From: Gammaproteobacteria bacterium
GTDB lineage: Bacteria > Pseudomonadota > Gammaproteobacteria > HTCC5015
Reading direction: 5' to 3'
Assembly: GCA_020630145.1 (NCBI GenBank)
Contig: JAHDBX010000019.1
Coordinates: 1-12,420, forward strand
Length of the DNA: 12,420 bases
Shown here: positions 7,205 through 12,420 of the stretch, piece by piece
Position numbering within the stretch: position 1 is the first letter of the stretch
How the letters are laid out: every line of letters starts with the position of its first letter
Notes under the pieces: model-generated
The model's database searches: none
What the model saw: the letters and a program-made list of their open reading frames with translations, nothing else
What the model was told of the DNA's origin: nothing
Made by a program: the position numbers and the translations under genes

Positions 7205-7233
7205 ATTATAATACTCATCGAGGCAATTGCCAA
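7205..7233 (-). promoter_or_regulatory. Sigma-70 promoter of rpsU-yqeY
   Basis: On the minus strand TTGGCA (7233-7228, five of six to the -35 consensus), a 17-bp spacer and TATAAT (7210-7205, perfect -10) are followed by a G+C-rich discriminator (CTCGCGCCCC). That is typical of growth-rate-controlled ribosomal promoters. The predicted start is near 7198. Confidence 0.85.
7207..7212 (+). promoter_or_regulatory. Probable tsaD -10 element, overlapping the rpsU -10
   Basis: ATTATAAT (7205-7212) is its own reverse complement, so a perfect TATAAT also reads rightward at 7207-7212 toward tsaD. The plus-strand -35 region 17-18 bp upstream (TTTCCT/TTCCTT, about 7183-7189) is poor, so this side should be weaker. 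The predicted start is near 7219. Confidence 0.5.
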
Positions 7234-7308
7234 ATAGAATCCGACTAAATCTGCGAATAAGTGGTAAAAAAATACAATAATCATGAAAATTTCACATATA
7301 TTGTCCAA

Positions 7309-8373
7309 ATGAGACAAGAAAACGACATTGAAAGCGCAAACCCCATTACGTTGATTTTGGGCATAGAAACCTCATGTGATGAGACTGGCTTGGCATTTTA
7401 TGATGTTGAGGAGGGTTTGATTGGTGATGTTTTGCATAGCCAAATCACTTTACATGCTGAATATGGCGGGGTAGTGCCCGAACTCGCATCTAGGGATCAT
7501 ATTTTACGCTTGGTTCCTCTTTTTGAAGAGTTGTTAGCGAAAACAGGCAAAACTCGACAAGATATTGATGCAGTGGCTTATACCGCGGGGCCGGGTTTGA
7601 TTGGTGCACTGTTAACTGGGGCGGCTTTTGGCCGTAGCTTGGCTTGGGCTTTGGGGATTCCTGCTGTAGAAGTTCATCATATGGAAGGGCATTTGCTTGC
7701 CCCAATGCTTGAAGAGTCAGCGCCGTCATTTCCTTTTTTAGCTTTGTTGGTGTCAGGTGGGCATACACAAATTGTGTCAGTAAAGTCGGTTGGTGACTAT
7801 GAAATACTCGGCGAAACCTTGGATGATGCCGCCGGTGAAGCGTTTGATAAAACGGCTAAATTGTTAGGTTTAGATTATCCGGGTGGGCCTGCCATTGCTA
7901 AATTAGCTGAACAAGGTAACTCTGAGCGTTTTACTTTTCCTCGGCCGATGTTGAACAAACCGAATCTTGATTTTAGTTTTAGTGGTTTGAAAACGCATGT
8001 ATTAACGCAAGTAAAAAAGCTGCGGCTCGCTAATGAAATGGATAAGCAATGCAAGGCTGATTTGGCTTGTGCGTTTCAAGATGCTGTTGTTGATGTGCTG
8101 GTGAAAAAGTGTATACGGGCACTGAAACGGACTGGGTTTAAAACGATTGTTATAGCAGGTGGTGTCGGTGCGAATAAAAACTTACGTGCAGAATTGAAAG
8201 CGGGTTGTGAATCGATTGGTGTTGATGTGTTTTACCCGCGACAGGCTTTTTGTACTGATAATGGCGCTATGATTGCGTACGCCGGTTATCAGCGAGTGCT
8301 TAAAGGTGAAGGCGGTTGTGAAAATTTAACGATTGCTGGCCGGTCTCGCTGGCCAATGACAGAATTGACGTAA
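7309..8373 (+). CDS. tsaD: tRNA N6-threonylcarbamoyladenosine synthase subunit TsaD
   Basis: The catalytic subunit that transfers the threonylcarbamoyl group from threonylcarbamoyl-AMP to A37 of ANN-decoding tRNAs, working with TsaB and TsaE in the cytoplasm. ASKHA-fold signatures are clear: [11 protein letters not shown], the metal-binding H-x-x-x-H in [52 protein letters not shown] and [12 protein letters not shown] with the metal-binding Asp. The start is uncertain. The frame is open from GTG 7261. I chose ATG 7309, which gives 354 residues. TTG 7351 would give MILGIETS, exactly the usual N-terminus, and 340 residues, close to the E. coli length of 337. None has a good Shine-Dalgarno sequence. 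A shared terminator follows. Confidence 0.95.
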   Translation: MRQENDIESANPITLILGIETSCDETGLAFYDVEEGLIGDVLHSQITLHAEYGGVVPELASRDHILRLVPLFEELLAKTGKTRQDIDAVAYTAGPGLIGALLTGAAFGRSLAWALGIPAVEVHHMEGHLLAPMLEESAPSFPFLALLVSGGHTQIVSVKSVGDYEILGETLDDAAGEAFDKTAKLLGLDYPGGPAIAKLAEQGNSERFTFPRPMLNKPNLDFSFSGLKTHVLTQVKKLRLANEMDKQCKADLACAFQDAVVDVLVKKCIRALKRTGFKTIVIAGGVGANKNLRAELKAGCESIGVDVFYPRQAFCTDNGAMIAYAGYQRVLKGEGGCENLTIAGRSRWPMTELT

Positions 8374-8409
8374 AAAAATGGCGAGTCTTAATATGTAAGG
8401 CTCGCCATT
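8372..8409. terminator. Bidirectional terminator between tsaD and the first binding-protein gene
   Basis: Arms AATGGCGAG (8377-8385) and CTCGCCATT (8401-8409) pair perfectly. An inner CTTA/TAAG (8387-8390 and 8396-8399) extends the stem. Leftward it is followed by a run of T residues (A-run at 8372-8378 on the plus strand); rightward it meets a weaker T-rich stretch. It ends both converging genes, more strongly the leftward one. Confidence 0.85.
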
Positions 8410-8431
8410 GATTTTCATTTTAACTCGCCTA

Positions 8432-9721
8432 CTATTTAGCAGCCGCAATTGCCGTTACTAGCGCTTGAGTTGCCTCAGCATCATTGTATTTGCCATTAAA
8501 GTGCGATGTAACAACATCGTAAACAGCATTTTTAACGGGTGCTGGTGCAGCATGGCCATGCGCCATTGATCCATATAATGTGCCGCTTGAATTGGCTTCA
8601 GAAAGGTCTTTTATACCCTTTTTGCCGCAGTCATCAAAGTCGCTATCTGAAACGTCAATGCGAGCAGGCACAGAACCTTTGATTACATTAAACGATGATT
8701 GGAAACTGCGGTTCATAACCGATGAGCCTAAGGCTTGTTGGGCATCTTTATCTGATTCGCGAATATCGAATGTAACGAATTGGTCTGAGTTGAATGTTAC
8801 CGAACCCTCTGTTCCTGGGAAGCGAATACAAACAAAGTCTTGGCCTGGCTGCTTACCGGCGTTTAAAAACTCGGCTTTGGCCCAATCGCCCATCATTTGC
8901 ATACCGGCTTTTCCTTCTATAACCATTGCTGAAGCTAGGTTCCAGTCGCGGCCAGAGAAGTCATCATCTACATAAGAACGTAATACTGACATACGTCTAA
9001 ATGCTTCTACCATTTTAGGGCCGCCTAATGCTTCAGGGTTTAGGTCAATCATTGATGCTTTGTAGAAATCCTTGCCTAAAGACAAGACAACCGCATCAAA
9101 TATCGTTGCATCTTGCCATGCTTGGCCACCATGAGCGAGTGGAATGATGTTGTCTTCTTTCATGCCGTCTAAGACTTTTACGAGCTCATTCCATGTTGTG
9201 GGTACTTTGCCGCCGGTTGCATCCAGTGCTTCTTTGTTTATCCATATCCAGTTTGTTGAGTGGACATTGACGGGTGCAGCAACCCATTTCTCGTTATATT
9301 TAGAGAATTCTTGTAATGCTACTGGTACAACGTTGTCCCAATCTTCTTTTAAAGCTGTAGGTGTTAAGTCGCCAACTGCGCCATCAATTTTGGCCCAGTC
9401 TCTAATGTCAAAACCTAGCATTTGTGCAGCAGTGGGTGCATTGCCTGATGTGATGCGTGAGCGTAGTACTGTCATTGCAGCATCGCCACCGCCGCCAGCA
9501 ATTGGCATGTCTTGCCAAACAAAACCTTTAGATTCTACGTCAGACTTTAATACTTCTAATGCTTCAGCTTCTCCGCCTGATGTCCACCAGTGTAGTACTT
9601 CAACCGTTTTAGCAGGTTCGCTCTGTGGTACAAAGACCTCAGCAGGCTCCTCTGTTGTGCTACTGTCACATGCCACTAAAGCTAGGGCGCTTAGCGCTAA
9701 AATTAGATGTTGTGATTTCAT
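8432..9721 (-). CDS. GtsA-like sugar ABC transporter substrate-binding lipoprotein, copy 1
   Basis: A 429-residue family-1 extracellular solute-binding protein, very like the Pseudomonas GtsA glucose/mannose-type protein, which captures sugar in the periplasm and hands it to a permease. It has an N-terminal hydrophobic segment ending in the lipobox LVAC, so Cys18 should be lipidated; Asp19 follows. The mature domain has [12 protein letters not shown] (Trp45, Trp46, Glu51), [24 protein letters not shown] (residues 310-315), VKGSVPAR and SMAHGHAAP, plus two cysteines (FVC and DDC) likely to form a disulfide. A Shine-Dalgarno GAGGA sits 7 bases before the ATG. It is the last of three leftward paralogues and has its own terminator. 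No permease or ATPase gene is beside it. The sugar is inferred from the family. Confidence 0.95.
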   Translation of the reverse strand: MKSQHLILALSALALVACDSSTTEEPAEVFVPQSEPAKTVEVLHWWTSGGEAEALEVLKSDVESKGFVWQDMPIAGGGGDAAMTVLRSRITSGNAPTAAQMLGFDIRDWAKIDGAVGDLTPTALKEDWDNVVPVALQEFSKYNEKWVAAPVNVHSTNWIWINKEALDATGGKVPTTWNELVKVLDGMKEDNIIPLAHGGQAWQDATIFDAVVLSLGKDFYKASMIDLNPEALGGPKMVEAFRRMSVLRSYVDDDFSGRDWNLASAMVIEGKAGMQMMGDWAKAEFLNAGKQPGQDFVCIRFPGTEGSVTFNSDQFVTFDIRESDKDAQQALGSSVMNRSFQSSFNVIKGSVPARIDVSDSDFDDCGKKGIKDLSEANSSGTLYGSMAHGHAAPAPVKNAVYDVVTSHFNGKYNDAEATQALVTAIAAAK

Positions 9722-10035
9722 AAAAGTATCCTCGTCATGTATTCAATATTTTTTTAATTATTTTTATTTTTTTGTTGGGGTGTTCTTTATAGCTGAACAT
9801 TAACACCAAACTTAAATATAATCACTAGAATAGCAGCAGAAAATTTGCCCTTAAGTGTGGGTTTGCGTGTCATTCTCTTTTTTGCAGGACAAAAAACGTT
9901 AGCTTGTATGAATTAGTCTTATAGTCTACTAATGCGTATATGAAAAGTTATTCTAGGTAATTCGGAGGTTTTTTTCGGATGAAGCGCGTAAATCCGCTAA
10001 TTAATGCGAGATTATAAGAAAATCATATTTAAAGT
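9722..10035. other. Intergenic region between binding-protein copies 1 and 2
   Basis: About 315 bp without a convincing gene. It must hold the copy 1 promoter, because the copy 2 terminator lies on its right side, but I find no confident -35/-10 pair close to copy 1. A TATAAT followed by CTCGC on the minus strand (10014-10009) resembles the rpsU -10 and discriminator, but its -35 is poor. There is a 6-bp inverted repeat ATTAGT/ACTAAT (9912-9933). A 12-codon plus-strand ORF (9979-10017) has GGAGG ten bases upstream and is discussed in the findings. Confidence 0.5.
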
Positions 10036-10067
10036 ATAAAAAAAATGGTGGGCTAATGCCCACCATT
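10036..10067 (-). terminator. Terminator of binding-protein copy 2
   Basis: A perfect 10-bp stem AATGGTGGGC (10044-10053) and GCCCACCATT (10058-10067) has a 4-base loop. Leftward it runs into T residues (the A-run at 10038-10045). It lies 35 bp beyond the stop of copy 2. Confidence 0.9.
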
Positions 10068-10080
10068 CAACTTTGCGTTG

Positions 10081-10102
10081 ACTTTCTTGTGGAGGAGAAA
10101 GT
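10081..10102 (-). repeat. Small inverted repeat at the stop codon of copy 2
   Basis: ACTTTCT (10081-10087) and AGAAAGT (10096-10102) are perfect reverse complements with an 8-base loop directly at the stop codon. The equivalent place after copy 3 has a similar imperfect pair (AACTTTCT and AGAAGTT, about 11690-11718). It could protect the message 3' end or be a by-product of the duplicated flank. Confidence 0.4.
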
Positions 10103-11391
10103 TATTTTGCTGCTGCAACTGCTATCACAAGTTGTTTAACCGCTTCTTCATTGCTGTAAACACCGTTAAAGTGTCCAGTGATAACATCATACATAGCATT
10201 TTTTATTGCTGCTGGTGCAGCGTGCCCATGCGCTAGTGATCCAAATAAGCCATTGTTTTTGCTTGCTTTGGCAAAATCAGCAATGGCTTTTTTGCCGCAA
10301 GAATCAAAGTCGGTATCAGCCACATCAAGGCGCGCCGGTACAGAACCTTTCACCACGTTAAAAGCGGATTGAAATTTAGGTTTCATGATCGCTGAGGCCA
10401 TGGCTAGTTGCGCAGGTTTGTCTGAGTCTTTAATGTCAAACATGACGAACTGATCAGCCAGAAATACGACGGCATCTTCAGTGCCTGGAAAGCGAATGCA
10501 GACAAAGTCTTCTTCTGGTTTTTTGCCGGCTTTAACAAATTCACCTTTTGCCCAGTCTCCTTGTATTTGCATACCTGCTTTACCTTCAATTACCATACCT
10601 GAGGCAATGTTCCAGTCGCGCCCGGAGAAGTTGTCATCAACGTAGCTGCGAAGCGTTTCCATGCGTCTGAACACTTCTAGCATTTTTGCTCCGCCCAAGG
10701 CTCTTGTGTCTAGGTCAATCATTGATGATTTGTAAAAACCTTTGCCAAGTGACATCACGACGGCATCAAAGATAACGGCTTCTTGCCAAGCTTGGCCGCC
10801 GTGCGCTAAAGCTGTTAGTCCATTTGCTTTCATGGCGTCTAAAACTAGAATTAATTCATCCCAGCTCGTTGGGGCTCTACCGCCAGTTGCATCTAATGCT
10901 TCTTTGTTTATCCATATCCAATTGCTTGAGTGTACATTGACTGGGGCGGCAATCCATACACCATTATGTTTTGAAAAGTTTTTTAAGGCTTCTGGAACAA
11001 CGCTATCCCAGTTTTCGGCATTGGCTATAGTATTTAAATTAGCAACAGCACCGTTAATCTTGGCCCAGTCTTTTATGTCATAGCCAAGTACTTGGGCTGC
11101 TGTTGGGGCATTGCCGCTTGTAATGCGTGTGCGCAGTACAGTCATGGCCGAGTCGCCGCCGCCACCTGATACAGGCATGTCTGACCAGGTTACACCTTGT
11201 GATTCTAAGTCTTCTTTTAAGACATTTAATGCAGCGCCTTCGCTGCCGGAGGTCCACCAGTGTAGTACTTCTACATTGCCGGACAGGCTACTTTCTTGTG
11301 GTGCAGCTGCTGGAGTATTTGTTGAGTCTTTGCTTGTATTGTCACAAGATGCCAGCGCTAATGCGGCAAAGAGTAAAGTTAATAGTTTCAT
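10102..11391 (-). CDS. GtsA-like sugar ABC transporter substrate-binding lipoprotein, copy 2 (divergent)
   Basis: A 429-residue paralogue of copy 1, colinear throughout. The signal sequence ends in lipobox LASC, predicting lipidation at Cys16 with Asp17 at +2. Trp45, Trp46, Glu51, [16 protein letters not shown] and the AHGHAAP histidines are kept, as are the two cysteines. It departs from copies 1 and 3 at a normally constant motif: FNSDQF becomes FLADQF (Asn311 to Leu, Ser312 to Ala), and MMGDWAK becomes IQGDWAK. These polar-to-apolar changes suggest altered ligand preference or affinity. The gene has its own promoter, which overlaps a perfect palindrome, and its own terminator, so it is a single-gene unit. 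A Shine-Dalgarno GAGGGC lies 7 bases before the ATG. Binding function is secure by family; ligand is not. Confidence 0.94.
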   Translation of the reverse strand: MKLLTLLFAALALASCDNTSKDSTNTPAAAPQESSLSGNVEVLHWWTSGSEGAALNVLKEDLESQGVTWSDMPVSGGGGDSAMTVLRTRITSGNAPTAAQVLGYDIKDWAKINGAVANLNTIANAENWDSVVPEALKNFSKHNGVWIAAPVNVHSSNWIWINKEALDATGGRAPTSWDELILVLDAMKANGLTALAHGGQAWQEAVIFDAVVMSLGKGFYKSSMIDLDTRALGGAKMLEVFRRMETLRSYVDDNFSGRDWNIASGMVIEGKAGMQIQGDWAKGEFVKAGKKPEEDFVCIRFPGTEDAVVFLADQFVMFDIKDSDKPAQLAMASAIMKPKFQSAFNVVKGSVPARLDVADTDFDSCGKKAIADFAKASKNNGLFGSLAHGHAAPAAIKNAMYDVITGHFNGVYSNEEAVKQLVIAVAAAK

Positions 11392-11462
11392 GTAGTTTGC
11401 CCTCGGTATTTTTGATTTGTCGGCTGTTATATCTCGACCTTGAGGATTGCAGCTCGTAAGAA

Positions 11463-11491
11463 AGTATAGTCAACAATAATTAATAAATCAA
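11463..11491 (-). promoter_or_regulatory. Sigma-70-like promoter of binding-protein copy 2
   Basis: On the minus strand TTGATT (11491-11486), a 17-bp spacer and TATACT (11468-11463) form a reasonable -35/-10 pair. The predicted start near 11456 gives a leader of about 65 bases. The -35 and most of the spacer lie inside the 18-bp palindrome. Confidence 0.65.
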
Positions 11492-11512
11492 TTAGATTTA
11501 TTAATTATTGTT
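11472..11512. repeat. Perfect 18-bp AT-rich palindrome overlapping the copy 2 promoter
   Basis: AACAATAATTAATAAATC (11472-11489) and GATTTATTAATTATTGTT (11495-11512) are exact reverse complements around the 5-base loop AATTA. Such a long perfect match is unlikely by chance even in AT-rich DNA. Its position over the -35 and spacer suggests an operator for a dimeric regulator. It is not a conventional terminator because the stem has almost no G+C. Confidence 0.8.
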
Positions 11513-11646
11513 TTTGGAATTATGACCGGTAATATGCGTTTCTAAATGAAAGCTAATGTCTACTTGTTATGTTATTAACGTAGTTTGTTAAGAAAAGCAG
11601 GCTTTTGCGGGCAATGCAATAAGTTATTTCAAAGGAATGGGTAAGG

Positions 11647-11676
11647 TAAAAAAAATGGTGGGCTAATGCCCACCAT
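11647..11676 (-). terminator. Terminator of binding-protein copy 3
   Basis: The stem AATGGTGGGC (11654-11663) and GCCCACCAT (11668-11676), with the same TAAT loop as the copy 2 terminator, runs into T residues leftward (A-run 11648-11655). It lies 40 bp beyond the copy 3 stop. Confidence 0.9.
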
Positions 11677-11699
11677 CCAACTTTGCTTTAACTTTCTTT
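11648..11699 (-). repeat. Duplicated 3' flank shared with 10038-10089
   Basis: These 52 bases match 10038-10089 at 48 positions by hand count (92%), covering the terminator and 22 bases toward the gene. The first 60 bases of coding DNA inward from the two stop codons match at only about 40 positions (67%), so the flank is better conserved than the genes it follows. Confidence 0.8.
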
Positions 11700-11716
11700 T
11701 TTCTAGGGAGGAGAAG

Positions 11717-12420
11717 TTACTGTGCAACAGCGATCGCTATTACCAGTTGTTTTACTGCTTCGGCATCGTCGTATTTGCCATTAAAGTGCGAGGTTACAAC
11801 ATCATATAATGCACTTTTAATCGCTGCTGGAGCGGCATGTCCGTGAGCCATTGAGCCAAATAGGCTACCATTTGAATTGGCTTCAGCTAGGTCAACCATG
11901 CCTTTTTTGGCACAAGCGTCAAAGTCTGTATCAGGTACATCGGTACGTGAAGGTACTGAGCCTTTTACGACGTTAAATGCTGACTGAAACTTAGGACTCA
12001 TGACAGATGATGCCATCGCTAATTGAGCTGGCTTGTCCTTGTCTTTAATGTCGAACATAACGAATTGATCGGAGTTAAATGTTACAGAGCCTTGCGTGCC
12101 CGGGAAGCGAATACAAACAAAGTCTGAACCCGGTTTTTTACCTGCCTTGATAAATTCGCCTTTAGCCCAATCGCCCATCATTTGTACGCCTGCTTTACCT
12201 TCAATAACCATAGCTGATGCTAAGTTCCAGTCTCTACCTGAGAAGTTATCGTCAACGTAGCTACGTAATTTTGACATGCGTCTAAATGCTTCTAGCATTT
12301 TAGGTCCGCCCAGTGCTTGCGTATTTAGGTCTATCATTGCTGCTTTATAAAAGTCATTGCCTAGCGATAGAACGACTGCGTCAAATAAGGTTGCGTCTTG
12401 CCATGCTTGTCCGCCATGAG
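11717..12420 (-). CDS. GtsA-like sugar ABC transporter substrate-binding protein, copy 3 (5' end cut by window edge)
   Basis: The C-terminal 233 codons of a third paralogue. The first Met visible in the long frame (complement of 12335-12337) is internal. The frame stays open to the right edge, where it reads [20 protein letters not shown], matching the middle of copies 1 and 2, so the true start and signal peptide are outside the window. It keeps the FNSDQF motif (complement of 12062-12079), [17 protein letters not shown] and the two cysteines (FVC, DAC). In that pocket motif it resembles copy 1, while its 3' flank matches copy 2. It is the first gene transcribed among the three seen. More copies or the permease genes could lie to the right. 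Confidence 0.93.
   Translation of the reverse strand, partial: HGGQAWQDATLFDAVVLSLGNDFYKAAMIDLNTQALGGPKMLEAFRRMSKLRSYVDDNFSGRDWNLASAMVIEGKAGVQMMGDWAKGEFIKAGKKPGSDFVCIRFPGTQGSVTFNSDQFVMFDIKDKDKPAQLAMASSVMSPKFQSAFNVVKGSVPSRTDVPDTDFDACAKKGMVDLAEANSNGSLFGSMAHGHAAPAAIKSALYDVVTSHFNGKYDDAEAVKQLVIAIAVAQ

Noticed and set aside
8580..9803. Long plus-strand open frames (8580-8975 and 9144-9803) opposite binding-protein copy 1
   Set aside because: They run antisense to a gene with unmistakable family motifs, and their translations are Ser/Pro/Thr-rich shadows with no recognisable domain.
9958..10000. CGGAT/ATCCG hairpin next to a T-run as a terminator
   Set aside because: The T-run precedes the stem on the plus strand and is an A-run after it on the minus strand, so neither orientation gives a stem followed by U residues.
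10742..11459. Plus-strand open frames opposite binding-protein copy 2
   Set aside because: These are the same kind of antisense shadow. Their similarity to the frames opposite copy 1 follows from the paralogy of the real genes.

Overview
The window looks like the chromosome of a marine or plant-polymer-associated gammaproteobacterium, perhaps of the Cellvibrio/Saccharophagus/Teredinibacter kind. The reasons are the rpsU-yqeY pair divergent from tsaD, a Pseudomonas-type glucose-binding ABC lipoprotein family, hemE, and base composition of roughly the low-to-mid 40s % G+C judged by eye. The placement is an inference from gene content and protein style; no search was possible.

Layout, left to right. 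(1) 1-1811: the 3' part of an Amt-family ammonium transporter gene, cut by the window edge, followed 3 bp later by an unrecognised AT-rich gene. (2) 2035-4741: a RimJ/RimL-type acetyltransferase (-), divergent from a 12-TM MFS transporter (+), which converges on a 1-Cys peroxiredoxin gene (-). (3) 4742-5204: no protein gene. It holds a strong leftward terminator, a candidate structured small RNA ending at that terminator, and a spaced 10-bp inverted repeat. (4) 5205-8373: hemE (-), then yqeY and rpsU (-) as one transcript, divergent from tsaD (+). rpsU and tsaD appear to share a palindromic -10 element. The dnaG and rpoD genes that normally follow rpsU-yqeY are absent; a strong terminator and hemE follow instead. 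(5) 8377-12420: three tandem leftward paralogues of a GtsA-like glucose/mannose-type solute-binding protein. The third is cut by the right edge. No permease or ATPase gene is visible.

The translation and tRNA-modification genes (rpsU, yqeY, tsaD) and the haem gene (hemE) are ordinary core genes. The solute-binding cluster is the accessory part. Each copy has its own 3' terminator, and copy 2 has a clear promoter overlapping a perfect 18-bp palindrome. Copies 2 and 3 carry a nearly identical 3' flank that is better conserved than the adjacent coding DNA. The two complete copies have lipoprotein signals with Asp at +2, which predicts inner-membrane anchoring. Copy 2 also differs at residues 311-312 in an otherwise conserved pocket-like motif. 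These points, and the candidate RNA at about 4895-5030, are the most worthwhile leads. I saw no insertion sequence, tRNA, rRNA, CRISPR array or phage gene.
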